From Bolinopsis microptera (lineage: Eukaryota > Ctenophora > Tentaculata > Lobata > Bolinopsidae): a stretch of DNA of 64,000 nucleotides. Position 1 is the first letter of the stretch. Each line of letters begins with the position of its first letter. The notes under the pieces are model-generated. The model had not been told where the DNA came from. It did no database searches and worked only from the letters and a program-made list of their open reading frames with translations. The translations under genes were made by a program, and so were the position numbers. Location of the stretch: positions 23,763,603 through 23,827,602 of the forward strand of contig NC_087072.1 in assembly GCF_026151205.1 (NCBI RefSeq), in the 5' to 3' direction. Shown here piece by piece: positions 1 through 53,500 of the stretch.

Positions 1-660
1 TTTGCTAAATAACGGGTTTATAGTTTTAATTTTTTTTTGTGATTACCAGGAAACCTTACCGTTAGGGGCCTAACTTCAAAAGTAAAAAAGATACGATAGA
101 AACGTTTGGTTTTCAACAAAATGTTCGCCTTGTAAAAATAACGTTTCCTCTCCAGGAGGAAAATTCAAAACAATGTAGATTTTGAATTATCGCGAAAAGT
201 CATATTTTAGAACTTATAAAACTGCGCAGCTTTAACTTTGCGGATTTTGTTCTCTGATTGGCTGAATCGTATCACGTGGTACGTGGTACAATTGCATTCT
301 TGGAATAATTGAAGCGTGCAAATGCTATTCGAACTAACGAGCGCGCGTGGAGTTCAACAAGCTGTGAAGAGGCGATCACCCTGTAGTAATATTGCCAGTC
401 GGTAAGGTCTGCTGGGTATAATTATAAACAAGTTTATCCTATTTTCATGAATGCGCGGCTTTGGCGGCCAGTTATTGACTAATTCACCAGGTAGCCATGT
501 GTATACGCGTACTGCGTGACGCGCTTGTTTCACAAGTAGAATATAATTCGGCGGTCGCGCGCTACTGCAAGCGAGAGGGCTCTGGTTAGAGCAAATTAAC
601 AAATACATAAAATTGAATTTTAAATAGAAATGTGGATATGTATATGTATACGCTGCAATA
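1..660. repeat. Dispersed-repeat fragment, left edge
   Basis: No gene is visible. Bases about 40-170 match two other places in the window: about 48000-48340 in the same orientation and about 49125-49290 reversed. The shared core begins TTAGGGGCCTAACTTC, followed by an AAAGTAAAA(A/G)AGATA-like stretch and an 'accAGGAAA...' flank, so this is a dispersed repeat family of which at least three partial copies are present. The rest of the stretch is AT-rich and shows no long open frame that looks coding. Family class is unknown. Confidence 0.5.
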
Positions 661-1203
661 TTGCCGGCTGTTCGGGAGGCTGACAACGCAGGGTGCCATG
701 CCTGTGGAAAATGCTATGTTTGTAAGCAAAGTTTCCTGTCCCCTTGTTCCAAATTTAGTAGTCACCATTCCAAACAAGTTTTCCCTATTACTAAATATAT
801 AACTTGTCAGAGTAATAACCTTATTTATTTAATGGAGTGTAGAACTTGTAAACAGTCGTATGTAGGATATACTAATTCTAATCTCCCTAAGAGATTTTCT
901 AATCATAAGAGCCACATTAAGAAAGGTATCAGGAGTTGTAAGTTAGTAAATCACTTTTTAGATATTGATCATGATTTAGATTTTAGTTCAGTAGCCTTAT
1001 ATAACTCTTCACTTAGTACGCACCTTTCTGTTATTATAGTGGACGCTCTAGAATTTAAACCTGAAATAAGTAAAGCAGATAGGGAAAAGGCCATGGAAGC
1101 TAGAGAGGGGTTCTACCAGACCCAATTGAAAACCCTTGAGCGTTATGGGGGTATGAACACCCTCGATAGTAACCACATCCTTTTTAAATCCGCTGGAGCT
1201 TAG
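661..1203 (+). CDS. GIY-YIG endonuclease ORF of Penelope type
   Basis: A 180-residue open frame ends at TAG 1201-1203. A Cys-rich lead-in (CHACGKCYVC, residues 12-21, with C29 and C49) precedes the GIY-YIG core LIYLMEC (54-60) and YVGYT (67-71), then R78 and H82, and the C-terminal REKAMEAREGFYQTQL-K segment ending in GGMN. This order is the signature of the nuclease domain at the C-terminus of Penelope-like retroelements, and of related stand-alone GIY-YIG proteins in invertebrates. The nuclease would nick target DNA. No reverse transcriptase is seen in the 660 bases upstream and the first in-frame codon used is TTG, so it is either a 5'-truncated element or an exon with an upstream splice site. 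The domain itself is uninterrupted. Confidence 0.75.
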   Translation: MPAVREADNAGCHACGKCYVCKQSFLSPCSKFSSHHSKQVFPITKYITCQSNNLIYLMECRTCKQSYVGYTNSNLPKRFSNHKSHIKKGIRSCKLVNHFLDIDHDLDFSSVALYNSSLSTHLSVIIVDALEFKPEISKADREKAMEAREGFYQTQLKTLERYGGMNTLDSNHILFKSAGA

Positions 1204-1989
1204 TGTTTAGTTATTTATTTTATTTAACATGATCTTAGCCTATAAACCCGTGTTTAGTTTACAATATTGCTATCAGAGACGTGTTATATTCATCACTATT
1301 TTAATATTTTTACTGCTTGATTCAGAGAAATCTAGCTTTTTCCGAGAAACTAATCTTTAATAGATTAGATAAAATGTACTCAGCCATTCTTTTTGTTTGA
1401 TTATTACTCAGAATTTTTTAGTTTTGTACCGTTTTGAGTCACATAGTTTTGTACGTCTTCCTAAGACTTGTTTTCCTTTCCTAGTTTGTAAGTTATTTTA
1501 AAGATTTGTGTATATTCCAGTTGCTTTTAGAACAATTTTATCTCAGATAACGATGTTTAATAAAATGATGCAAAGAACTATTTCGAAGATCTAATCAACA
1601 CCGACTTTTAATGTGTAGGAGTACAGCAACGAAATATATATATATATATATATTAAAATTTAAAACTTTCAAAACGGGGGCATTGATTGAAATGGCATAT
1701 GAATATTATTATATTATGATTGTAAAATAAAGGATAAAATTTTAAATTTGTTTCACAAAATTTGTTTCACAATGAGAATGGTCCAGTTATGAGTTATCAT
1801 AGAGAATCATGAAATAGAACAAGGGCTGTTTAAGATATTCGTTTAGGGAAAAGGCACATCGTAGAAAACATGGACAAAACTGATCAGAACTTCCATGATG
1901 AAACAAACAAACTGTACTCAAATCAAATAAAATCATAACATAATGAAACATTGGATCACTCAGATATAAAAAGGACGGATTCTCCTGAG
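1204..1989. other. AT-rich stretch without a gene
   Basis: No supported coding frame. It contains a short (TA)n run at about 1638-1653 and scattered A/T tracts, and may be the 3' tail of the Penelope-type element. Nothing else was recognised. Confidence 0.4.
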
Positions 1990-2965
1990 ATGCTCATACA
2001 CATTATGATTACTGACCAGTGTCTAGAGAACATGAATATCTTCTTATCATGGCTACAGACCTTTCTGAAAAATGTTGCTTTCCTTGTTCAGGTCTCTTGT
2101 TTTTAAGGTCAGTGACCAGATGCTTACAATCTTTACTGGATCTATCAGGACAGATCCATACATTTTTTTGGTCCTCAACCAACCTCAATCTCAATGTTTT
2201 GATCAGAATCTGATGAACTGTTGTTTAGCTCAGTACGATGATCTTGCTTCTTCCAGCCAACTCTTGTTGCTTCGAAATGAGGTCTCTCCCCAATCTCCTT
2301 CAAAACTGCAGTTACCAAACCTGTTTACCAAAGCTGGTTACAAAGCTGTTTTTCCTCTTCTTCTTGTACAGCCCAACACAAAATCAGGTTCCTGCTTCTG
2401 TCGTCATCTGCATCTACACTCTTTTACCTTCTTTAACGTCGTATAGCTGTAGACCGTACTACACATTGAATTAGGATTCCTTTAAATATCAAATTGATTT
2501 ATTGTAAACTTGTTTATTCTGTAATAAATGGCATAGAATTGAAATTTTTGTTTAACTGAAATTTTTGTTTAACTGTAACACTCTGCTCTGTTCTTTTATA
2601 AAAATACACTTTAGCTCTTAATCCCTGACTCCGCCGTTGTTTGTACTGTCGTCTCAACCATAGCATTAATTAACTTTAAAGTTGTTTGTCCTTGTGCACT
2701 AGCAGCTCGCCCTCAAGCCGATCAATTTTACCTTGTCTAGTAAAGCTCTTCCATTTTGAAGCACTCCATGGTCTTTATCATGATGCTCATTTGCCTCTAT
2801 CCCAGGCGTACATGTTCAGTCCTTTTCTCAAATGATTGCACCACCTTTCAACACAGCCTTTTACATCTTCATGTACATTAGGATCGAAATTCTGAATTTT
2901 CTCCTGGGATTGGGTCAGATTCAGTTCATCCTCTAATACATCAGATGACTCATCTTGACTCATCT
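1990..2965 (-). pseudogene. Decayed unrecognised coding stretch
   Basis: Read on the minus strand there are three protein-like blocks in changing frames. The first (about 2965-2790) starts MSQDESSDVLEDELNLTQSQ and runs to ERWCNHLRKGLNMYAW, then continues after a frame change as EANEHHDKDHGVLQNGRALL, followed by a possible GTAAAA donor. The second (about 2430-2185) is acidic (DADDDRSRNLILCWAVQEEE) with a TAA inside it and ends HRTELNNSSSDSDQNIEIEV. The third (about 2185-2010) reads DQKNVWICPDRSSKDCKHLV. Composition looks like protein rather than random frames, but stops and frame changes break it. I do not recognise the family. It could be a transposon ORF or a dead host gene; the gap 2440-2700 may be an intron. 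Confidence 0.35.
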
Positions 2966-3769
2966 TGACTCATCTTGACACAATTTTAAAATTATAATTT
3001 AATTATTTTATATATATGTATTGTCCATAACTAGGGTGGCCTGCTAACAGAACCATGATCTGCCTTGATTCATCCTTCAGCACAGAGAAAAGCTCCTTTT
3101 TTTATACATTATGATTACAGAGGATCTGATATTTAGATATATATTGCTGTGCTGTAAAAATTGACTTTATTTATTTATTTATTTATTTATCTTTCATTTA
3201 TCATAGTTTACTTCTATAATTATGTATACGCCGTGGCGTACACACTCAGATGCTATCTACATGGTAGCAGCAAACTAACCAATAAACTAACTGATCATAA
3301 ACAAAAGTTGTCAGGTTCACACATTATATATGCTGCTCACCTTGGATATATATCTAACATTAGTACACAGTACACACCCTTTTAACACATTCTCATTCAA
3401 CATCATTCCTCAATCCTTAGGAGTGGAGCTTTGAAGATTCCTGAATTAGGTCATATGTAAATTTACAAGATGATTCATTGTTACATATAATACATTTATG
3501 GATTCCCTAGTTGAGGGACTCCCAACCCACCACTTCAGTGGGTAGTTAATTCACCTCGTGCAAGCAAAATGTATACTTGTGAGGTGTTTGGCCTAGTTTA
3601 GCAAATGTACCCTCTAGATTAGATAACATGGTTCCTACTAATAATATCATTCATAGAAAATTTCATATTTTTAATAATGTTTCATAGAAAATCAGTGCCA
3701 ATTTTGCGCAATGACCATGTCTTAAAATTGTGCCGAATAATATTTGCTAATATGCTTCAGTCATGAGCT
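2966..3769. promoter_or_regulatory. 5' flank of the RhoGAP gene
   Basis: About 800 bases separate the decayed minus-strand stretch from the proposed start codon at 3770. It holds a short (TTTA)n run at about 3163-3192. No TATA box or other core promoter element can be claimed with confidence. An in-frame TGA at 3764-3766 lies directly before the ATG, which supports a start at 3770 unless that stop lies in an intron. Confidence 0.3.
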
Positions 3770-45286
<41,517 letters not shown>

Positions 45287-46104
45287 TCATGGTAACGCCA
45301 CGTTACTGGAATCTACTTGGTGGTCAGAACTTAAATATGTTTTTAGTCTGGTTTAGAATGTTTTGTTATGAGTAAATTAATTGGATTGTTCAAAACTAAA
45401 GACAGTTGTATTATCGCAAATCCTACAGTTCAATTTTGTGTTCTAGTAATTTTAGATCGTTATATGCCTTCAGTTTATTAAGATTTGGAGTTGTATAATT
45501 TATAAAGCATGGTAAAATATATTTGTATCATTCGGTATTATTACCATGACAGCGCTTGTATTTCAGCATTTTATGTTTCCATGTTTTTTTTTTCGGAGAT
45601 GACCCTATGTTATGCCTGTTTTTAAAACGATGATTGTTAATTTGAAACCTATTCTATGAAATTGTAACATTTTGGAACGTTACAGCTTCGCTAACCATGA
45701 TATATTATGCCGGTCACCGAAGATATAGTTAGTGACTTAGTTCGGTGCTATAAGACTGTTCATAGTTAGAAAAATAGTAGTTAGAAATTAGATGCTTAAT
45801 TTTTGATTATATTCCCGCCGTACACAATGATAATGAACGTCATTAATTTAAACCGTTTGGTGGTCTAGAGGTCAGTGCTTCAAAGTGGTTTACAAAATGA
45901 ACCTCTTTTCATTTGTTCAAATTATCACGGTAAATAATATTTTTGCTAATATTTTGATTTGCTGTATAACAAACCTGGTTAGAGTATGTACATTTTAACA
46001 GATTTGGGAGAACCAATATTTCAAATAATACCGGCTGTTATTTTGACAATTCCTCAATTTCTTTTAATATTTCAAGGAATAAGAGTCTATGATTTGGTCT
46101 ATCC
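45287..46104. other. 3' flank of RhoGAP gene
   Basis: Presumed 3' UTR and spacer. No AATAAA was found in the first 700 bases after the stop, so the polyadenylation site is not assigned. Nothing else recognised. Confidence 0.4.
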
Positions 46105-46134
46105 GGGGGGGGGGGGGGGGAGGGGAGGGGGGGG
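46105..46134. repeat. G-rich tract
   Basis: A 30-base G run with two A interruptions, directly ahead of the 110-bp inverted repeat. Confidence 0.9.
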
Positions 46135-46150
46135 CCAAGGGCATAAATGG

Positions 46151-46499
46151 AGACCTACATCCTCGAAAGTCGAAACAAGCTCGCACTGCAAAGGGGAGGC
46201 CTGCCTTCCGAGATCGCATTACCAGGGGGAACCCTCGAGTCCAAATTTGTGTATCAAGGGGTAGGTGCAGACTTCGATAAACCGAAAAACCAAAAAAATA
46301 TTTTCGGCTAATAATGAAGAGGGTAGCATGAAACGTGGAGAAAAGCGGTTTTCAGAAAAAATTTGAAAAATTTTGACTTAGAAAATTACCCCTCGGTACA
46401 CAATTTTGGACTCGAGGCTTCCCCCTGGAAATGCGATCTCGGAAGGCAGGCCTCCCCTTTGCAGGGCGAGCTTGTTTCGACTTTCGAGGATGTAGGTCT
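46151..46499. repeat. 110-bp inverted repeat (hairpin element)
   Basis: Left arm about 46151-46262 and right arm about 46388-46499 are imperfect reverse complements separated by about 125 bases. Shared blocks include AGACCTACATCCTCGAAAGT and GAGGCCTGCCTTCCGAGATC with their complements. Probably a fold-back element; no target duplication was identified. Confidence 0.85.
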
Positions 46500-46751
46500 C
46501 ACTTCTCAGTGCCTATTACTCTCCCCTATTACTCACTCCTGCTGTAGCCTGTAGAAATAACTTTACACTAGGCTTGAGTAATTATGAGTTTGCCTGAAGT
46601 GTGCCTCTACTAACCTAGTATAAGCATCTAGTAGCCTACTATGAGCTTTCATAAGCTTGTTACGCCCCTAGTAAGCGTAAATAAACATGTTAGGATGTCC
46701 AATTTAGGTGTTAAATGGTGTTAAAGATGAAATTTCGAAGACAAAATTCAT

Positions 46752-46828
46752 GGCATAAAATGGAGAAAATGGAGAATTACTCATGGGTTTTTCCATTTTC
46801 TCCATAGAAAAAGTCTCCATTTTATGCC
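46752..46828. repeat. Imperfect palindrome GGCATAAAATGGAGA
   Basis: Arms 46752-46766 and 46814-46828 are perfect complements, with a further inner AAATGGAGAA/TTCTCCATTT pairing. Small hairpin of unknown role. Confidence 0.7.
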
Positions 46829-47155
46829 ATTTTATGCCGTTTTAAATCCATGTTGAATTTCTCAGATCCAAAAATAAGTTTTGAGAAAATGAGAAATCCA
46901 TGTATTAGCTTTGTTTTGCATTATTAAACGTAAATTTACCATTTTTCCAAACGAGCTACTTCCGATCTAGAAGTACTGCAGCGCAAATATCGTTACATTA
47001 GAAACTATTCGAAAAGTTAATATTAACTATTCGAAAATATTAGTATTAGCTGATGTAAATTATGAATTGAGATTGTATTTGTGCCCGAACCATATAGCAA
47101 ATACACCGTTCGTGGCCGTTAGTTATATATAGTTCGAACAAATATGTAAACTAGG

Positions 47156-47892
47156 CAAAATGCCAAAAATAGGTAAACTAGTTGACGGATCTAGGTAAAC
47201 TATAGGTAAAAATATAATATTAATCATAAGCTAAAATGTACTAATCTTTGTATTCTAAATGGGGAAAAAGAAGAAACATTGTCAGTCAGTCGAGAAAATT
47301 GTCAGTCAGGCTATATGGCAGCTTTGTAGATGCTGTGACTATGCTAGTAGTGGTCCCAGGCTTGCGACTGGAATTGCGGTGTTAAATCGATTTAATGGTA
47401 TACTATACCAACGATCCACCTCCCACTTGTTGTTTGGTACTTAGCATTAATAGTGTTAGCTGTAGCCATTTATAGCAAGAATCTTAAAACTAAAGGGGAT
47501 GACAAGGAAAAGAGGAAGGAAAAAGAATAACGGAACAAACAATTAATTAAAGTATTTATAGGAGCATTAGATATTGTAATTACAAGCTTCAATAATAAAT
47601 CACTGACTAAAAATTCTAATTAAAATGACACTTGGTCATTGGTACGCTCGCCCATTTTCACTGGTCAGTCTTTAATTGACGATGTCAATTCATGGCAGCT
47701 CGGCGCGGCACAGTAGCGCATCTCGCCGATCTAGCATCGCGCTACAAATCAGTCTTAACTTCGGATGTTACTCGTCTAAATTTCTTCGAAGTACAAAGTA
47801 GCGCGCGCCGCTTTCTTCTCAAGTGCTACGAAGAAGTGCGCGCCGGGCCAGATCATTAACAATGGTCAAGTAAACTAGGCAAAATGCCAAAA
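47156..47892. repeat. Direct repeat bounding a 0.7-kb stretch
   Basis: GTAAACTAGGCAAAATGCCA plus three more A occurs at 47156-47178 and again at 47870-47892. The 690 bases between contain GC-rich blocks rich in GCGC and no supported gene; it may be an insertion or a segmental duplication. Confidence 0.5.
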
Positions 47893-48070
47893 CGTATCAG
47901 TTTCATGAGAGTAGCACTGCACTCGCACAGGAACTGAATGCCGCGCGCTTCGCCAGCTCAAACACTTCCATGAATTGTTGAACCGACCCAAGAATCCTTA
48001 CTGTTAGGGGCCTAACTTCGGTTGTAGGTTTATAACCTACCAGGCCCAGGACTGAGGACGCGCGCCGAGT

Positions 48071-48172
48071 TTACTGGGCGGCGCTCAGCCTGTCATTCCG
48101 CCGAATCTTTATGTATTATTAAATTATTATTATTATGTTCATGTTTATTAATAGCCTGGGGTCCCCAGGTAA
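48071..48172 (+). mobile_element. 102-bp MITE copy 1
   Basis: Starts TTACTGGGCGGCGCTCAGCC and ends TAGCCTGGGGTCCCCAGGTAA-like (48172). It is flanked by GCGCCGAGT at 48062-48070 and 48173-48181, a 9-bp target duplication. The ends are imperfect inverted repeats (TTACTGGG / CCCAGGTAA). The middle is variable and AT-rich, with a TTATGTTCATG block. Superfamily unknown; an 8-9-bp duplication would suit hAT- or Mutator-like transposases. Confidence 0.85.
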
Positions 48173-48608
48173 GCGCCGAGTTGGACTCGTCGACGGTCCA
48201 ATATATGGAACAAATATTTTACGAGTATCACCCGTTAAAACTTCGGAAGTAAAAGAGATAGAAATTAGAAACGTCTTGTTTTCAACAAACCGTCCGTCTC
48301 GTAAAACTAAAGTTAGCTCCCCAGGAGCCAAATTCGAAACTTGTCATACGTTGTATCACTATCATGTATGACCCGCCGCGCACGAGTGCGCAGCTCCCCC
48401 TGTATCGTAGAAACTCTACTATAGTGAAGCGACAGTGGGGGTCACCACATGATACAAGCCATAGCTGTAACAATTTGCAAGAATTCACAGTTAGTTAGAT
48501 TAAGAATAGCTCTAAGCTAAAGCAATGTTGCATCTATACTCTCTACTAGGTAGCTGTAACCCATCCACAGGTAGTAGAGGTGGTTCTACCTGAACATCTG
48601 CGGAAAAA

Positions 48609-48720
48609 CGTATATTTTTCGTAAGGCCCCTTCTCGAACATCACGTGTACGAGAAGGTGCCTTGCAAGGCACCTTCTCGTACACGCCATGTTCGAGAAGG
48701 GGCCTTACAAAAAATATATG
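48609..48720. repeat. Palindrome, about 54-bp arms
   Basis: Centred between 48664 and 48665 (CCTTG|CAAGG). Arms contain GTAAGGCCCCTTCTCGAACA and TACGAGAAGGTGCC with only three mismatches. A further partial copy of GTAAGGCCCCTTCTCGTACA lies at about 48827-48846, after an AT-rich stretch with repeated ATATGTTTTTTTGAAAAAG words. Confidence 0.9.
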
Positions 48721-49347
48721 TTTTTTCCGCAAATATATACGTTCCAAAAAACATATGTTTTTTTGAAAAAGTATATATGTTTTTTGAAAAAGTATATATA
48801 TTTTTTAAAAGCATATATTTTCTTTGTAAGGCCCCTTCTCGTACACCGTAGGGACCCTTGTGTTCAGATTAAAAACTTTTGAAAAAAAAATCCTTTAAAT
48901 CTTAAAATATTAGTACTAAAAGTTTTGTCTCAATGAGTTGATTACGATAGCATAATATCTACGTGATAATAATTGAAAATGTGAAAGTTATAGGCCAAAA
49001 ACTAAAAATTTGCGCGAAAAAAGCACGCGCGCCGAACAAGCGCCGTTTAGCATTTTTAGCGAAAATTGCTACATAACACGGTGGATTTTTTATTCACATT
49101 TTTAAACAACTTTTGGTACCAAATTTATCGAAATCGGAGAAAAAAATTCTGTGCTCGCGCTTGGCGCTTATTACACTGACTATACTGGGGATTGGAGGTA
49201 ACGTTACTTTTACAAGGCGAACATTTTGCAAAAAACCGGAAGTCTCTAGCTCTTTTACTTTCGAAGTTAGGCCCCAGCCGCGATAAAGTTTCCTGGGAAG
49301 GTATCGTTGTTAGCATAAACCACCAAAGGTAGCCTATGCACTATGCC

Positions 49348-49506
49348 TTACCTGGGGACCTCAGGCTATTATATTTAATATTTATGTTCATAATCATAGA
49401 ATAGAGATGACTGATTAGGCGGAATGATAGGCTGAGCGCCGCCCAGTAATCAACTGCTCTACCAGAGATACTAGAATGAACATGATAGCCTGGGGTCCCC
49501 AGGTAA
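49348..49506 (-). mobile_element. MITE copies 2 and 3, rearranged
   Basis: A full 102-bp MITE in minus orientation (49348-49449) is followed by TCAACTGCT and then the 3' end of another MITE in plus orientation (about 49476-49506), which is followed by AGCAGTTGA. TCAACTGCT is the reverse complement of AGCAGTTGA. The pattern fits one insertion with a 9-bp duplication that was later partly inverted, perhaps by recombination with another copy. Confidence 0.7.
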
Positions 49507-49837
49507 AGCAGTTGATAGCGTTTATTACCCGGTACAACTAAGAGTTGGATAAACAATCAAATTGTAAGAGATTTGCTACACGTTGTATGCCGCATGCAAT
49601 TAAAAAGGGTTGCAGTGTGTGTCAATAAGAGATCGACTATACTTATAGAAGATGTGGAGGCAGATTAACAGTATTAATAGTATTATTATAACTTGTTTTT
49701 CATTGATCCAATGAAATAGTTTAGTTCGATGATACTGATAGAAATTGCAATTAACTGAAATTAAAAAGTTGTCATATCTTGGACAATAAGTTCGCAGTGA
49801 AATAATGTTTGAAAATAATCAATGGACTTTAATTTGG

Positions 49838-49914
49838 ACGGACCTTAAACGGACGGACATTAAAATGAACGCTAGGGCCTCCAGCGTTCAATTAATGTCC
49901 GTTCAAATAAGGTC
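49838..49914. repeat. Hairpin, about 30-bp arms
   Basis: Inner arms at 49853-49873 and 49883-49902 (ACGGACATTA...GAACGCT and complement) pair with one bulge, and outer GGACCTTA / TAAGGTCC blocks extend it. The loop is GGGCC-containing. Confidence 0.75.
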
Positions 49915-50595
49915 CTATAAGGTAATACTAATAGCAATACGCAGTAATTAAGCTCCAATTTGTTATTGTTTATTTGTGGGTTCACCTTGTACACGATTAA
50001 GACAACGGTTGTAAAACAGTGGTTTTGAATATAGCGGTAAAAGTAACATTAAATAAAAGAAGGCAAGGAAAGTCAAATAATATAATATAATAATCAAATC
50101 AAATCGAAATTCAAAAAATAAAAACATAGTATAGTCCATACTCAAAAATAAAAACATGGTATACGTAGAGTATAATAGTCCATAGCCATGTACTGATACT
50201 CATTATGATAAATATATGTACACATATAATTAATTATTAAAGCGTTACGAAGTAACACTTATAAATATAAGTTCATGTTTGTTAGCACTTTGTCGAACAC
50301 GAGAACAGAGAAACGAACACGTTTGTATAATTAATTAAATAGAAGTGTCATTTTCCGTTCAGATTGAATGTACGGTACTACCAAGTTCAAAATTGGCATA
50401 TAACTTACTTACTGACTAGGATTTTTTGGGTAAAATAGTGTAATTTGGAACCACATCTATTTTTAAGTCAATTTTTTTTCTATTCGAAACACAATTCTGA
50501 TAATGCGATAGCTTTCTTACATCAACTAAAACCTACTAGTATCCTAATAGTAGTACCGTGTAAAAATGTAACAAGATGAATTAATACATATATAT
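49915..50595. other. AT-rich spacer without a gene
   Basis: Nothing coding or repetitive was recognised between the hairpin and the 3.6-kb element. Confidence 0.4.
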
Positions 50596-53500
50596 GGACA
50601 CGTTCATTTGAGTTTGAGGATATTGGTAAACAAAAATGATAGCGTTTTCGACGATAGTGGCTTAATTTTGACATCTTTTAACCTAGCACGTTCAGAACTT
50701 CTGAACATCAGCCACGTAACCCATACTCCCATATGCACTGCTCAGAAAGAAAATCTATTGTTGTTAGGCACTATAATGGTTCAAATGTCACATTTTGTGT
50801 GACTTATTTAACTGCAGTTGTCTAATTATCATTCCTTGGTCTGAAATATAATAGATTAGGTCAATCTAACAATTATGATACAACATTGGTTAATGGGCAC
50901 GGATCGAACGGTTACAAGGCAATATTTGGGTAACTTTGTCACACTCATGATACCAAACCTTTATTCTACTGTGAGGTGTCCTCAAAAACCTTTTAACTCA
51001 TTATTTGATGGTTGATCTACCAATCATAGCCCTAAAATATGTTGTTTCGAATAGTTAGCTAATACAGGCACTTGGTTATTGGGAAATGAGGTTAATTCTG
51101 TCACAATATATGGAATTTTAAATTTTGGGCGAATTATTTATATCTGATTTTGGTTTGAAAGGCGGGAAAACTTTACATGATGACAATGTAGTTGATGCAA
51201 GTTAAGATCAGTTGATGTTTACATTGTCACAAAAAATGATACGAAATCGTAAATAGGTTAAAAACAATGGTTATAGAATGAAATAGTCTCTTATAATAAC
51301 TATTATAATAACTAATGTGACAAAGTTCTCTACGGGTTAGAACTGGAGAACACAGGGTCAAATATTATAAACTATTAATTATGGTGATAAGGTAGATGAA
51401 ACAAGTGATGAATATAGTTTGGGCTTACATTTGTTGGATCATGGTTTTAAACAAAGGGAGGATTTTAACAAAATTTTTAATGTTTCAATTATTGATAATT
51501 CTAGTCCTGAAACTTTAGAAGTTCGTGACATAAATATATTCAACAACTCAAGACTTTAAAACCTTTGGGAATAAACACTATAAATCCTTTTGGCCTTCCG
51601 TTACTCCTAACTTCTTAATTTTAATTATTATATAACCGTTTTAAGAGTGTTCAGATTTTTAAAGGAATTTTGGGTTTTACTAACTTTTTACAATTTTTAG
51701 GCTTATGTCACTGAAGATGACGCCTTGCAAAATGTTTGACGATAGCCTGTAAATTGATAGTTTGATCTCAGTATTTACAACAAATCATCTAGCTTGATTG
51801 ATTCAAAGGGAGAATTAAATTCCTATGTGACAAAGTAAACATGTCTTGCCCCTATTTTGAAGATCTATATATTCTATGACTCTATTAGAATTCAACATTC
51901 TTTCAGAAAAAAATCGGTAGAATATTGTCCAGAACATCAGAGCTCAATTTTAACAATTTTAGGTTAAATTTGTCAAAGTCACCAAAAATGTGACAAAATT
52001 AACTTTTCCTGCCTCACAAATTTCAAGATAGTGTGTAAAAATGAGCATAGGCTGCCTTATTACCTATATAAATCAATCCAAACTACGAAAAAGATCTGTT
52101 AATCTGATGACGATTACCTAACTCTAATAATAACTGATGTGACAAAGTAAACATGTCTTGCCCCAATTTTGAAGATCTATAACTCTATTAGAATTCAGCA
52201 TTCTTTCAGAAACGATTGGTAGAATATTGTCCAGAACATCATAGCTCAAGTTTAACAATTTTAGATTAATTTGTCAAAGACACTGAAAATGTAACAAAAT
52301 TAACTTTCCCTGCCCCAACAATATCAAGATAGTGTGTTAAAATTGACAATTGACATAGGATGCTTAATTGCCTATATTAATCAATCCAAACTACGAAAAA
52401 GATCTGTTAATCTGATGACGATTACCTAACTCTAATAATAACTGATGTGACAAAGTAAACATGTCTTGCCTCTATTTTGAAGATCTATAACTCTATTAGA
52501 ATTCAACATTCTTTCAGAAACGATTGGTAGAATATTGTCCAGAACATCAGAGCTCAAGTTTAACAATTTTAGATTAATTTGTCAAAGACGCTGAAAATGT
52601 GACAAAATTAACTTTCCCGTCCCCAACAATATCAAGATAGTGTGTTAAAAATGGCATAGGATGCTTTATTGCCTATATTAATTGATCCAAACTACGAAAA
52701 AGATCTGTTAATCTGATGACGATTACCTAACCCTAATAATAACTGATGTGACAAAGTAAACATGTCTTGCCTCTATTTTGAAGATCTATAACTCTATTAG
52801 AATTCAACATTCTTTCAGAAACGATTGGTAGAATATTGTCCAGAACATCAGAGCTCAAGTTTAACAATTTTAGATTAATTTGTCAAAGACGCTGAAAATG
52901 TGACAAAATTAACTTTCCCGTCCCCAACAATATCAAGATAATGTGTTAAAAATGGCATAGGATGCTTTATTGCCTATATTAATCGATCCAAACTACGAAA
53001 AAGATCTGTTAATCTGATGACGATTACCTAACCCTAATAATAACTGATGTGACAAAGTAAACATGTCTTGCCTCTATTTTGAAGATCTATAACTCTATTA
53101 GAATTCAACATTCTTTCAGAAACGATTGGTAGAATATTGTCCAGAACATCAGAGCTCAAGTTTAACAATTTTAGATTAATTTGTCAAAGACGCTGAAAAT
53201 GTGACAAAATTAACTTTCCCGTCCCAAACAATATCAAGATAGTGTGTTAAAAATGGCATAGGATGCTTTATTGCCTATATTAATCGATCCAAACTACGAA
53301 AAAGATCTGTTAATCTGATGACGATTACCTAACTCTTATAATAATTGATGTGACAAAGTAAACATGTCTTGCCCCTATTTTGAAGAGCTATACCTCTATT
53401 AGAATACTATGTAACTCTATCATTAATGAACTAGTTATTTTGCCAGCAAGGAGCTAACAGAGTTATAATAATTTTTTTGTGACGAAATTACCCTATTTTT

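Larger units (their letters stand above)
48001..49290. repeat. Dispersed repeat copies facing each other
   Basis: A copy in plus orientation (about 48001-48340, interrupted by a MITE at 48071-48172) and a copy in minus orientation (about 49125-49290) share the TTAGGGGCCTAACTTC core and following bases with the 40-170 fragment at the left edge. Together they bracket an AT-rich middle and may be arms of a larger inverted structure. Confidence 0.5.

Noticed and set aside
45855-45890. tRNA-like start (TGGTGGTCTAGAGGTCAGTG)
   Set aside because: Resembles an A box but no B box or acceptor pairing follows.
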